From a virus: 30,501 bases of DNA. Made by a program: the position numbers and the translations under genes. The stretch is from the IMG/VR virus record IMGVR_UViG_3300050118_000016, positions 1-30,501 of that record. One strand, 5' to 3'. Shown in pieces: positions 14,274 to 22,965 of this stretch (its first letter is position 1; every line of letters begins with the position of its first letter). The notes beneath the pieces are model-generated. The model searched no databases. It was not told where the DNA came from and was given only the letters and a program-made list of their open reading frames with translations.

Positions 14274-15608
14274 TTAGCTGACGAAGCCGACGGTGTTGAG
14301 GTCGTAGGCGTCGGAGTTGACGTCGAACGGTGTGGTGCCGACGAGACCAGACGGAGCCTGGAAGTTGGCGTTGTCGGGACCGATGCTGATGACGGGGCGC
14401 GCAGGCGTGGACATCTCGTTCTGGCGGACCTTGACGTTGCGAGCGATGGCGATTGCCTGACCTTCGTTCAAGATACCGAACCCGTAGCTCTCTTCGATCC
14501 CGAGGTTCTGGATCGAGTACTGCGGTTCGTCCCAGCTCTTCACGTGGGGCTTTTCGTCCACGATCAGGGCGCCGAGGTTCCGCGAGTTGAACATGATGAT
14601 GTCAGTCACCTTGGTTGCCACGTTGAAGTTCATGAACGGGCTGACCAGGATGCGGAGACCACCGAAGTTGGCGTAGCCGGGGAGCTTGAAGGTGGATGTC
14701 GCGTTCTGCGGCAGCGACTGGGGTCCGGTGATCTGACCCTGAGTCTGGCCGAGACCAGCGCCGAGGCCGTTGTTGTTGTACTGACCCTCGTACGCCTGAG
14801 CGTGCGCGTTGCCACCGTACTGGCCGAAGAAGGAACCGCCGCCGGCCTGGACCGCGAACTCACGCATGACCGGGTCACGCATGAACATCATCCAGGTGAG
14901 AGGGTGGACCAGCATGGTGTCGGCCTGGAAACCCTGCATGAGCAGCTGGGCGTACATCGTGAAGACGTCGTCGGCGGTGAAGGAGCCGTTGTAGCGACCC
15001 TGCACGTCGCGGCCGGTGGTTGCACCCATCATCGGGACCGTGCCGTTGTAGCCGGTCGTACGCGCCGCCACGTTGTTGTCGAACACAACGGTGCCGAGTG
15101 CGGTGATGAAGGAGAAGATGTACTCTTCCTTGTGGCGAGCCAGGGCGTTGCCGGCCAGGCGCAGCCACATCTGCATCCACGGGTAGGTGGAGTTCTCGAT
15201 GAACCGCTCCGTGATACGGAGCTGGAGACCGTGACGCTTGACCTGCACGCCGTACGTCTGTCCGCCACCGATGTTGATGTTGAAGATCGGGAGGGACATG
15301 CCTTCGCCGACTTCGCGGGCGGTCAGAATATCGAACGCCGGGAAGACCGTGTGCATGCCAGGCGTGTACTCGATCTCGGTCAGAAGGCTGGTGCCGATGA
15401 GCATGGGCTCAACGCCTTCTTGCACGATCTGAGTCAGAACCTTGGGGATCAGGAACGCAGCCTGAGGAATGTCCAGCGCGTCCCGCATGGCCATCTTGCC
15501 GCCAGTGTTGGGGTCATATCCGTTGCAAAGGAAGACCGACTGCAAGCGGGCATAGTCCTGCTTCGTAACCTTGTCCTGCATGTTTAGTGTTGCTGGCTTG
15601 CTCGGCAT
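14274..15608 (-). CDS. Major capsid protein (HK97-fold type), 444 residues
   Basis: The order of genes (terminase, portal, protease/scaffold, this gene) and the sequence both point to the major capsid protein. It has a charged N-terminal arm, a region FPAFDILTAREVGEGMSLP with the following GVQVKRHGLQLRITERFIENS that looks like the E-loop and start of the spine helix, a long helix (MQMWLRLAGNALARHKEEYIFSFI), the phrase MQGFQADTMLVHPLTWMMFMRDP typical of the P-domain in this group, and an A-domain-like end with FGGLRILVSPFM. A Gly/Gln/Asn-rich loop (QYGGNAHAQAYEG) is probably surface exposed. AGGAGGG precedes the ATG at 15608, the strongest ribosome binding site in the window, and an intrinsic terminator follows. 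Confidence 0.85.
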   Translation of the reverse strand: MPSKPATLNMQDKVTKQDYARLQSVFLCNGYDPNTGGKMAMRDALDIPQAAFLIPKVLTQIVQEGVEPMLIGTSLLTEIEYTPGMHTVFPAFDILTAREVGEGMSLPIFNINIGGGQTYGVQVKRHGLQLRITERFIENSTYPWMQMWLRLAGNALARHKEEYIFSFITALGTVVFDNNVAARTTGYNGTVPMMGATTGRDVQGRYNGSFTADDVFTMYAQLLMQGFQADTMLVHPLTWMMFMRDPVMREFAVQAGGGSFFGQYGGNAHAQAYEGQYNNNGLGAGLGQTQGQITGPQSLPQNATSTFKLPGYANFGGLRILVSPFMNFNVATKVTDIIMFNSRNLGALIVDEKPHVKSWDEPQYSIQNLGIEESYGFGILNEGQAIAIARNVKVRQNEMSTPARPVISIGPDNANFQAPSGLVGTTPFDVNSDAYDLNTVGFVS

Positions 15609-15686
15609 GACTTACCCTCCTGGGGCATGGTTCTGGGATAGTGCGAAGTCGTGGTAAAGGTCGGCGTGCGAGAGAGGTGGCATCGA

Positions 15687-15716
15687 CCGCGGCAGAGCTC
15701 GGGGGAGTTGCCGCGG
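15687..15716 (-). promoter_or_regulatory. GC-rich hairpin upstream of the capsid gene
   Basis: In the 131-base gap before the capsid gene's neighbour ends, ccgcggca (15687-15694) pairs perfectly with tgccgcgg (15709-15716) around a 14-base loop. No T-run follows on the minus strand. It lies 79 bases upstream of the capsid ATG and may be an RNA processing or stabilising element for the abundant capsid mRNA. Confidence 0.45.
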
Positions 15717-15739
15717 GATGCTGGAGGTTCAGGCCGTGA

Positions 15740-17170
15740 TTACCGGCAGTTGACGTGCATGATGACGTAGGTCGACAGCGCGGGATTGCCGGTCAGTGCC
15801 GTGATGTTCTGCTTCACCGCCAACTGGAACAGGCCATTGGTGCCGAGCGAGATCGCGAAGTCGAGACCCTTCGTGGCCGAGCCACCCATTTGGAAGGTGA
15901 CCGGGTTCGGATCCATACGGGGTCCGACGAACTCGGTTGCGCGGTCGAACTGCGTACGCACACGGTCTGCGTAGTCGCGGATCGGGTACATCAGCTCCAC
16001 CCCGAGCACCTTGCCGACGATGTCGTCTGCATGGTTGACGTTGGGGTTGTACGGAGCGTAGTTGCCGGCGTCCGTGCCGTTGCCGGCGTTCGACGGAACG
16101 ATCGAGCAGCCGAGGAAGAAGGTTCCAGGTGCGTTGCCCATCGCGCCGGTGAAGTGGACGAAGGAGCGGCTGAAGTCCGTCTGGGTGTAACCGACCACGC
16201 CGTTGGCCGCGGCCAGGGTGGCCAGGGTGTTCGGCGTCGCGCCGATCCACGGCACGCGCAGGACGAAGTGGGTCTTGATCGCGCCACCCATGCTGTGCAT
16301 GTAGTTGGTGACCTGCATCAGGTCGGGGCGCTGGGTCAGCATCAGGTACGAGATTCCGCCCACGTTGCTCAGGATCTGGATCCCGCCGAGGTAGGTGAAG
16401 AAGTTCGTGACCGCGAAGCCGAGGGCGCGAGCCGTTCCGCCAGGGATCAGCGTGCAAGCTGCTGCGAAGGTGAGGTCAGGTGCAGCCACCGTGATCACAG
16501 TGCCGTTGGGCAGGGTGATGCGGTCGCCGACTGCGCCGTCCGCCGGAGCCGCGAGCACAACGTACTCGCCAGCTGCCTGGACTGCAATCCCAGTCTGGGG
16601 GTTCGTCACCGAACCCACGTCATACTGGGTGTAGGCGATGACCGAGTACTCTCCGCCGAGGGCGGACACGCCGGTCACGGTGCCAACGGTCGGCACGGCT
16701 TCGGGCTCGTTCGCGTCCACAACATCGAAGGATGCCGAGACGCCGGGAGTCACCGCGGTGAGAACCTGGGGGCCGTTGAGGGGCAGGAAGGGGGCGATGA
16801 AGCCGGTGAAGTTCACCGTCTCGCCTACCTTCCAGGCATGAACTGCCAGGACGGTTGCCACATCCGATGCAACTGCGACGCCGGTGACGTTCTTGGTCGC
16901 GCCGTTCGGCTGGAGGCCGCAGAAGTAGCCGGCCGGAATCAGGGCGCCGGATTGATCCACGCCGCAGATCTGGCCTTCGCTGATGACCACACCGGCAGCG
17001 ATGGGGTGCGACTCGTCGCGGCGTCGGATCGGCAGCCATGGCGCGGGGTACGAGATCGGCAGAAACGGGATCAGTGCGTCGGACGCATCCGGGGAAGGTG
17101 TGGTCGTTGCCAGACGGTCTGCACCGAGGAAGGTTCCACGGAAATTGCCGTACATATCTACTGAAGGCAT
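15740..17170 (-). CDS. Virion protein between protease/scaffold and capsid genes, 476 residues
   Basis: Not recognised as a known family. The N-terminus (MPSVDMYGNFRGTFLG) is short and polar. Residues ~70-270 are beta-rich with several 'V-T-G-V' turns (VGETVNFTGFI, TVGTVTGVSALGGEYSVIA), looking like one or two inserted beta domains. The C-terminal third contains KVLGVELMYPIRDYADRVRTQFDRATEFVGPRM and ends in strands (LFQLAVKQNITAL, STYVIMHVNC). A gene of this size between scaffold and capsid is often a head decoration, vertex or minor capsid protein. It has AGGAG eight bases upstream of the ATG at 17170. The alternative is a second shell-forming protein. Confidence 0.55.
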   Translation of the reverse strand: MPSVDMYGNFRGTFLGADRLATTTPSPDASDALIPFLPISYPAPWLPIRRRDESHPIAAGVVISEGQICGVDQSGALIPAGYFCGLQPNGATKNVTGVAVASDVATVLAVHAWKVGETVNFTGFIAPFLPLNGPQVLTAVTPGVSASFDVVDANEPEAVPTVGTVTGVSALGGEYSVIAYTQYDVGSVTNPQTGIAVQAAGEYVVLAAPADGAVGDRITLPNGTVITVAAPDLTFAAACTLIPGGTARALGFAVTNFFTYLGGIQILSNVGGISYLMLTQRPDLMQVTNYMHSMGGAIKTHFVLRVPWIGATPNTLATLAAANGVVGYTQTDFSRSFVHFTGAMGNAPGTFFLGCSIVPSNAGNGTDAGNYAPYNPNVNHADDIVGKVLGVELMYPIRDYADRVRTQFDRATEFVGPRMDPNPVTFQMGGSATKGLDFAISLGTNGLFQLAVKQNITALTGNPALSTYVIMHVNCR

Positions 17171-17221
17171 GGGGTGCGTCTCCTGATATAGCTGTTTTTG
17201 TTAGTGGTGCTGCGTCTGGAA

Positions 17222-19192
17222 TTACTCGGAAGCGGCGAGGAACCGGCGGCGAGCTTCTGCTTCCTGGGCTTCTCTGCGAGTCATCGGGATGGCCGCTGGC
17301 TCTACTTCGGCAGGCGTCTCGGTTGCATCGGTCTGGGTGACAACCGCCGAGGGGGCGCCTGCTGCCAGAACCACTGCATCGGACACTGCAAGACCGGGGG
17401 TGACTGCGGCAGCCTTGGGAGCTGCGGCCGGCTTGGCCCACTGGAGCTCGTCGAGGATCTCATCGCGCATATCCAAGAGGCTGACCAGGTCGCGGCCTGA
17501 GCGCTTCTGGATCTCTTCAGAGATCTGATCCTTGTTGAGTCCGACGTAACCCTTACCGCCAGTGAGGACCTTGTGCATCACGATCATGGTTGCCAGGGCA
17601 TCCTTCGCCTTGTGCGTAACCTTGATCTTGGCTGTCTCTTCTGCGGTGACCTTGGCGGTGAGGACCGCCTCTGAATCGGCGAATCCGTTGACGGCTGCGG
17701 TCAGTTCATCGTGCTCGGCCCTCGGGATGGCGACCATGTCGGTGTCCTGGGTGATTGCACCCATGTAGGACTCGAACTCCTCACGGTCGTACCAGGAGCT
17801 GCACATCGCGCTGAGCGCGTAGCGCAGGTAGCGCTTGTGGTTGTCTTCCAGGCCCAGGTAGAGCGCCTCGAGGTCGGCCACTGTCTTGCGGACCGGCTCG
17901 TTCGCATCCTTGAGGTTCTCAGCGGCGAAGATCTTGGTCACAGCATCGGACATGACTACGGTGGAGGCGGGCTCGGCGGCGGCGGCGGCGGGTACTGCCG
18001 TTGCGTCTGCTTCCGGAGCGGCGGCGGCGGCGGCCGCGGCATCACGTACTTCTGTGGCTGCCAGTTCGGCGTTGACCTTGTCCTTCTCGGCGGGTGTCAC
18101 TGTCTCGACTACTGCGGTAGCGTCAGCGGCAGGAGCGGAAGCATCGACAGCGGCTGCTACTGGTGCAGCTGTTCCCCAACCATTGGCCTTGATCTTGGCG
18201 CGGATGGACGACAGAAGCTTCTTCCCACCCTTGATCTCTTCCGGGGACTCGCCCTTGAACTCGGTGAGGTCTTTGCGGATCGCCAGAGCGCGATCTTCAA
18301 CTACTCCCGCGCGCATTTCATCGGCAATTACCTTCAGGTCAAGCTTCATGATGTGGTCCCCAAGCATTTCGATATCGGAACTGAACAGCGCATCGGTGAG
18401 GATGATGCCGGCTGACTCAGCACGTTGGTTCTGGTCTTGTCGGGACAAGCCCAGAAAGAAGGTTCGGTTGACGCTGTCCGTGAGCTTTTCAATGCTCAGG
18501 GTCGTCGCAAAGGGATCGGCGGGACTGTTCACGAAAGAGACTTCGTTGAAGTCCATCGAACCGGAGATGACGTAGGCGGCTTTGCCCTTGTACTTGCGTC
18601 CCAGTTCGTGGTCGCATCGATCGTCGACTGCCCAATCCTGGTGGCACACAGAGCAGATTGCGGAGTCGGTGGCAAAACCTACAGAGACAGTCAGGAACTC
18701 TTTGCGGTTGACCTTGGCGATCGCATCCGGCTCGGTGACCTTCAGTCCCAACTCAATCAGGCCAAGGCCCTTGTAGTCGGGGATGTCTGACATGTTGTCC
18801 ACTACCCAGTCGACCGTTTCCAGCATCGACATCCGCTTCTTAGCGTCAGAGCAGTAGAAGACCGAGTCATTCAGAATCGGATACTCATCCCGGTAGAGGT
18901 AGGAGAGATCCCGGTACTTGGCGGTTAGAACTCGCCCGAGTGGATCGCTTTCCTCATCGTGATGCGCCAGGACCGGACGGGGGTAGTCAAGATTGTCGGT
19001 CCAGGTCGAGGTGCCCTTCATCATCATGTCGGGGCGGTAAAACCGCGAGTTCCCGTTGATGATTCCGGCGTGTGTGGCGGCAACGCGAACCAGGAGACTG
19101 TTCCCACCCTGCTCATCGGTGCATTGGATCAATTTCGAGTCTGCGGTCCTGAGATCCAGTGTCAGGTAATCCCGCATGTAGATACGGGCCAT
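17222..19192 (-). CDS. Prohead protease fused to scaffold-like C-terminus, 656 residues
   Basis: Residues 1-235 resemble a prohead serine protease: NGNSRFYRPDMM (about 47-57), PVLAHHDEESDPLGRV with candidate catalytic H77 or H78, FLTVSVGF with candidate S170, and FNEVSFVNSPADPFA (215-229), the 'E-x-S-x-V-x-x-P-A' end signature of this fold. An inserted zinc-type cluster lies right after the Ser (C180, C183, C193, H195). Residues ~340-430 are an Ala/Val/Pro-rich linker, and the C-terminal part is helical and highly charged, as in scaffold/core proteins. A protease-scaffold fusion lets the protease enter the prohead and be removed by self-cleavage. The gene starts 2 bases after the stop of a 43-residue gene and precedes the capsid-region genes. 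Confidence 0.8.
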   Translation of the reverse strand: MARIYMRDYLTLDLRTADSKLIQCTDEQGGNSLLVRVAATHAGIINGNSRFYRPDMMMKGTSTWTDNLDYPRPVLAHHDEESDPLGRVLTAKYRDLSYLYRDEYPILNDSVFYCSDAKKRMSMLETVDWVVDNMSDIPDYKGLGLIELGLKVTEPDAIAKVNRKEFLTVSVGFATDSAICSVCHQDWAVDDRCDHELGRKYKGKAAYVISGSMDFNEVSFVNSPADPFATTLSIEKLTDSVNRTFFLGLSRQDQNQRAESAGIILTDALFSSDIEMLGDHIMKLDLKVIADEMRAGVVEDRALAIRKDLTEFKGESPEEIKGGKKLLSSIRAKIKANGWGTAAPVAAAVDASAPAADATAVVETVTPAEKDKVNAELAATEVRDAAAAAAAAPEADATAVPAAAAAEPASTVVMSDAVTKIFAAENLKDANEPVRKTVADLEALYLGLEDNHKRYLRYALSAMCSSWYDREEFESYMGAITQDTDMVAIPRAEHDELTAAVNGFADSEAVLTAKVTAEETAKIKVTHKAKDALATMIVMHKVLTGGKGYVGLNKDQISEEIQKRSGRDLVSLLDMRDEILDELQWAKPAAAPKAAAVTPGLAVSDAVVLAAGAPSAVVTQTDATETPAEVEPAAIPMTRREAQEAEARRRFLAASE

Positions 19193-19194
19193 GC

Positions 19195-19326
19195 TTACTG
19201 GACTGGAAGGTCTTTGCGTGAAGTCAAGGTCTTGATGCTATTCGGATCGGCTATCGCCTGATCCAACGGAACCCTCTGGACAAGAATTCCGCTCTTGATC
19301 ACCTTCAACGGCATCGGCTCGCTCAT
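19195..19326 (-). CDS. Small 43-residue gene overlapping the portal 3' end
   Basis: An ATG at 19326, with GGAGAG four bases upstream, opens a 43-codon frame that overlaps the last 89 bases of the portal gene in another frame and stops with TAA at 19195, two bases before the protease ATG. The peptide begins MSEPMPLKVIKSGILVQRV and is soluble and mixed charge. The good ribosome binding site and the exact fit before the next start support a real gene, perhaps a small prohead core or assembly peptide; several phages encode small core proteins between portal and protease. No family is recognised. Confidence 0.6.
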   Translation of the reverse strand: MSEPMPLKVIKSGILVQRVPLDQAIADPNSIKTLTSRKDLPVQ

Positions 19327-21391
19327 TGGTCTCTCCGTCTGCTTTGGGATCCAGAGCTACCGTCTGACCGACTAGGTCGAAGATGGTATCGAGATCTGTA
19401 GTCTGACCGACCTGGTGCTTTAGTTGGTCATGTTGTGCATTCGGAGATTGTTTAGTATAGGAACTCCCGGCCGGTTGAATGGCGTCCTTGAAGAATCGGT
19501 CGATAACTCGTGCAGAAAGTTCCGGCCACCGGGCAAGGTCGTCTGACATTTGAGCTGCTTCCAGGCTGTCGTGGAGGTTGGAGTACAGTCCGGATTCGGT
19601 GCGTGCGCTCTTAGCCTTCTTCGGCGAGTTGTTGGTTCCGTGCTGGTTTGTCGGTGTCGACTGGTTCTGCGATACCTTCTTTTTCGGCGCTGCCGTCTTC
19701 GTGACGGATGCGCGTCGGCCAGACTTGCCCTTCTTCCCGCCGCCCTTCTTCTTAGCTGGTCCCTTCGGAGTCGCCTTCGCTATCTTGATGGCGAGTGCAG
19801 CCTGCGTCTTAGCCAGTCCAACTACCTCACGAGCGTGATGCGTCTCGCCCTGCTGCTCTTCGGAGAGCGGGTTGCGCTTGATGGCGCCACGGAACTCATC
19901 GTGGGTCAGACCATTGTTGTTGTAGAGGTTGGTCGCGTGGTTTTCTTCCTTGACCTTGTTGTCCATGTCGATTTCCTGGAACTCAAGGGTCACGTCGGCA
20001 ATCGACTCCTGGATGCTGATGTCGAAGTTGGCCTCGGCGAAGAGATCCCGCAGGATCTCCATCGACAGTTGGCCGGTGAACACGTCCAGGTCGTACTTGA
20101 TGGAGTCCTTGAGCGCCTGGGACACGTTGTCAGCAGTGCTGCCGTTGGTCGTGTCGCCCTCACCCATGTCCATTGGGCTCACACCCAGGCCGGTGAAGAT
20201 ACGCTTCTTGTAGTGGCCCAACATTGGGATGGGATCGAGTGACTCACCTTCAGAGCCGACGATCTCGACGTCGACACGTTCGTCGGTGACCAGTACGCCC
20301 TCCTTGGGCATGGTCTCGATCAACTTACGAGTGTGATCAATCTCGCTGACACCTCCGGGCATGTATCCTGCCGGAGCTTCCTTCGTTCCGACCTTCACGT
20401 GGAAGAGAGGGAAGAGGAAGTTGATGAACAGGAGCTCGATGTTCTCTTCTAGCCGGCGGATGGCATAGATATCGTCGCGCACGGCTTGCAGCCGCGGCGT
20501 TCCGAAGATGTGGCTGGGCTTACGGTCCCAGGTCAGGTGGATGATGTCCTCGGGCTGGTAATCCTCCCAGGGCTTGATCGACCAGTTGTAGTACCGGCGC
20601 CACTTGATGATCTTGCCCTTCTCGACATACGGGAACAGCGAGTGAGGTGGGATCATCACGTAGGCTGCGATCGGTAGCCGGTTCCCGTTCTTCTCATTCT
20701 TGATGCCGCCGGAGGCGTCCTCCTGGCGGAGCTTCAGCAGGAAGCAGTTCGAGCACAACGACAAGGTCGTGAGAATCTCACGCATGAAGTTGGCCCAGGT
20801 CTTCTTCATCATGTAGGCGATCTGGTTCAGGCGCCGGTTGATGTACTTGACCTTGTTCTGGTTGTTGCCGGTGACGCGATACCCGTTGCGGAACATGAGA
20901 CTCAACCGCCGGCGGATAGCCTGCTGGACGTAGACTTCGACGTCGTAGAGGGTGAATGCCTCGAGCAACTCATACTCAGGGCGGATCGGTCCGAAGTGTG
21001 CGAAGTAGTTTCCGGACCAGTCGAGGTTCCTCTCCACCAGGGCCAGGGCTCCGCTCGGCCCGACCTTCAGTTTGGGCTGCTTCTTACCGTCTGTGACTTT
21101 CTCGGAGGTCTTTGCGTCCTCGGCGATGATCAGGTTGCTTAGTTCGACCCAGGTAGGCACGAGGGTTCCGACACGTGGCGGACCCAGTGTGAAGCTGCGA
21201 CCTTCCACTCCACGGCGCACCGCAAAATCTGACTTTACGTGGACATTGGCTCCGCCAGAGTCATACACAGGACGCGACGCTTTCGGATGGAGGACGTCCA
21301 CCAGTATCCGTTCAGTACGCGTCGTTGGGATGGCCAACTTGGAGCCGGCGGAAGGTGCAACCTCGATCTGTGTGGACTTCTTAGTTGCCAT
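19238..21391 (-). CDS. Portal protein, 717 residues, with basic C-terminal extension
   Basis: I start at the ATG at 21391 (MATKKSTQIEV), with GGAG five bases upstream. An open frame continues further upstream but overlaps the preceding gene. The body has typical portal signals: a long N-terminal region, YNWSIKPWEDYQPEDIIHL with HLTWDRKPSHIFGTPRLQAV (clip/wing region), FLFPLFHVKVG, and GLGVSPMDMGEGDTTNGSTADNV followed by a helix, as in portals of large myoviruses. From about residue 539 the protein is highly basic (GPAKKKGGGKKGKSGRR), then acidic near the end. The extension could contact DNA or scaffold. It is between a 518-residue gene and the protease, the classic order. A promoter-like motif lies inside its 3' part. 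Confidence 0.85.
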   Translation of the reverse strand: MATKKSTQIEVAPSAGSKLAIPTTRTERILVDVLHPKASRPVYDSGGANVHVKSDFAVRRGVEGRSFTLGPPRVGTLVPTWVELSNLIIAEDAKTSEKVTDGKKQPKLKVGPSGALALVERNLDWSGNYFAHFGPIRPEYELLEAFTLYDVEVYVQQAIRRRLSLMFRNGYRVTGNNQNKVKYINRRLNQIAYMMKKTWANFMREILTTLSLCSNCFLLKLRQEDASGGIKNEKNGNRLPIAAYVMIPPHSLFPYVEKGKIIKWRRYYNWSIKPWEDYQPEDIIHLTWDRKPSHIFGTPRLQAVRDDIYAIRRLEENIELLFINFLFPLFHVKVGTKEAPAGYMPGGVSEIDHTRKLIETMPKEGVLVTDERVDVEIVGSEGESLDPIPMLGHYKKRIFTGLGVSPMDMGEGDTTNGSTADNVSQALKDSIKYDLDVFTGQLSMEILRDLFAEANFDISIQESIADVTLEFQEIDMDNKVKEENHATNLYNNNGLTHDEFRGAIKRNPLSEEQQGETHHAREVVGLAKTQAALAIKIAKATPKGPAKKKGGGKKGKSGRRASVTKTAAPKKKVSQNQSTPTNQHGTNNSPKKAKSARTESGLYSNLHDSLEAAQMSDDLARWPELSARVIDRFFKDAIQPAGSSYTKQSPNAQHDQLKHQVGQTTDLDTIFDLVGQTVALDPKADGETNERADAVEGDQERNSCPEGSVGSGDSRSE
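19452..19461 (-). promoter_or_regulatory. CCTATACTAA motif inside the portal 3' end, candidate promoter
   Basis: The minus strand core CCTATACTAA is identical to the three intergenic copies, and the flanking 18-base string 19446-19463 is identical to 7031-7048. It is embedded in portal codons (read as SYTKQ), 126 bases upstream of the 43-residue gene and 260 bases upstream of the protease. It would start a head-assembly transcription unit ending at the terminator at 14221-14250. Confidence 0.55.
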
Positions 21392-21405
21392 TGGGACTCC
21401 GGTAG

Positions 21406-22962
21406 TTATGTGGCGAGGTTGCTGGTCGCAACCAGTCCAGCTCCGCCGTTGTTGAGGACGAGTTGGACATTTGGGGATATCGCAGGAAGCGAAGGTGGAG
21501 TTACGATCACGGCGCCATTGACGACAGCGAACGATGATCCACTTGGAGACTGGAACGAAGAGAGAACCTGGCTGATCGCCTGAAGGCTGGTCACTGCGGT
21601 GCTGCCGGATGGCCCGGCCTGAGTTGCGGTCATCAGCCCGGTGGCGATGCCAATCATCGATTGCAGGTTCCGTAGAGAGCACAGCGAGGTGAGCTGGGCT
21701 GTCTGGTCGTTGGTCCTGCGCGCCATGGTCCTACGCAGTGACTCTTGCAGCCGTGCATTCTTCGCGTTGATGGTGTTCGAAGCCATGTTCAGGTGGCTGA
21801 GAACTGAGTTCATGCCGCTGGAGACAGTCCCCAATGCGCTGGTCACTGCCGCGCTGATCTGGTTCCCGCTCACATTGCCGGTCGTTGACGGCACCACCGT
21901 TGATCCGGATGTCCCTGAGCAGGAGTTGCCTTGAACCATCCCGCGAAGACCGCCAGAGGTGATGTATCCAACTTGGCTGGCCAGGGCTTGTACTTGCCGG
22001 AGCTGTACCGCGGCGGCGCTGGTCGAATTCTGGAGTGGAGCGATTGCGAGTGAGACCAGCCGGTCCATCTGATTGGCCGCGCCGCTCACATCGGAGAGCA
22101 GGCTGATGAAGACGGAGTTCGTCATGTCATCCGCCAGATCCTGAAGCTGAACCCCATTTGACATCCCAGTCAGTGAGGTCAGACTCGACACCATCATGCC
22201 AAGTTCACCGGGCCCGGCCGAGAGGAAGAAGTTGGAAACTCCAACGATGTCGTTCTCGACATCGGTCGCGGTGGACAGCGATGTGAAGATCTGTGCATAG
22301 ACACCGGACTGAGCCTGCACGTAGTTGCTGACCAGAGAGCCCATGGCCGGCGAGATGTCGAGTCCATCATCCAGTGTGCTGGTCGTTCCCTGGACCGCTG
22401 GATAGTCGGCCAGTTGCTCCTGCATGTTGGCCTGAATCGCCTGGTCGCCCTTGAGTGACCTCAGCAGGATCGCCAGGTTGTTCTGGTAACCCAGCGAACC
22501 GATCATGGCCGCTTCGAAGGCCTTGGTCGCCGTCGTAATGTCGGCGATGTTCTGGGGAGAGGGTTCGATCTCCGCATCGTTCCCTATCGCGGACTGTAAC
22601 TGCATCAGTCCGATCTCAGCGTCCAGCATGTTCGAGTACATCTCGACCGAGATCCCTGTGGGGATCTCTCCGCCCGGGTAAAGGTTGCTCAGCGCGCTGG
22701 CGAGATTGGGATTCGATGCAGCCGTAAAGCTGAGTCCGGAGCCGGCAGTCTTGGCCAGGATGGCGGCCTGAAGATACGCCGAAGTGGCGCTCAGATTCGC
22801 CAGTTTGGCAATGAGCAAGCCGGCAACGGTGTTTGCCGGGTTGATCGGGCCGGCGGAGACGGGGCCAGAAGCAGTCTGCGGAGCGGCTACGGTAGAAATG
22901 CGCAGGGCCGATGGTATGGTCGGCGGCGGCGTGTACGTGAATTGAAGACTCTCAAAGGACAT
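21406..22962 (-). CDS. Uncharacterised helical virion protein, 518 residues, between terminase and portal genes
   Basis: No family recognised. The protein is mostly helical, low in charge, and rich in Ser, Ala, Gln and Asn. It contains phrases such as EMYSNMLDAEIGLMQLQSAI and LASQVGYITSGGLRGMVQG, a Ser/Thr/Gly-rich segment near residues 345-370 and a basic stretch LQESLRRTMARRT around 405. The C-terminus turns to beta/proline-rich (VVNGAVIVTPPSLPA). The ATG at 22962 follows the previous stop by 3 bases without a ribosome binding site, so translation is coupled. A position between large terminase and portal suggests a packaging, ejected or head protein, but nothing in the sequence confirms one. 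Confidence 0.55.
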   Translation of the reverse strand: MSFESLQFTYTPPPTIPSALRISTVAAPQTASGPVSAGPINPANTVAGLLIAKLANLSATSAYLQAAILAKTAGSGLSFTAASNPNLASALSNLYPGGEIPTGISVEMYSNMLDAEIGLMQLQSAIGNDAEIEPSPQNIADITTATKAFEAAMIGSLGYQNNLAILLRSLKGDQAIQANMQEQLADYPAVQGTTSTLDDGLDISPAMGSLVSNYVQAQSGVYAQIFTSLSTATDVENDIVGVSNFFLSAGPGELGMMVSSLTSLTGMSNGVQLQDLADDMTNSVFISLLSDVSGAANQMDRLVSLAIAPLQNSTSAAAVQLRQVQALASQVGYITSGGLRGMVQGNSCSGTSGSTVVPSTTGNVSGNQISAAVTSALGTVSSGMNSVLSHLNMASNTINAKNARLQESLRRTMARRTNDQTAQLTSLCSLRNLQSMIGIATGLMTATQAGPSGSTAVTSLQAISQVLSSFQSPSGSSFAVVNGAVIVTPPSLPAISPNVQLVLNNGGAGLVATSNLAT

Positions 22963-22965
22963 GAG

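Noticed and set aside
15609-15681. A 23-codon ORF in the gap upstream of the capsid gene
   Set aside because: No ribosome binding site and no sign of coding bias; the gap is better explained by the hairpin and the capsid leader.
15755-17164. Long plus-strand open frame (469 codons) opposite the 476-residue virion gene
   Set aside because: Its composition is dominated by Val, Arg, Gly, Asp and His as expected from antisense of a GC-rich gene, it has no motifs, and every supported neighbour is on the minus strand.
16620-17441. Minus-strand frame of 273 codons overlapping the 476-residue gene and the protease end
   Set aside because: Arg/Pro/Ser-rich off-frame translation that crosses two real genes and the ribosome binding site between them.
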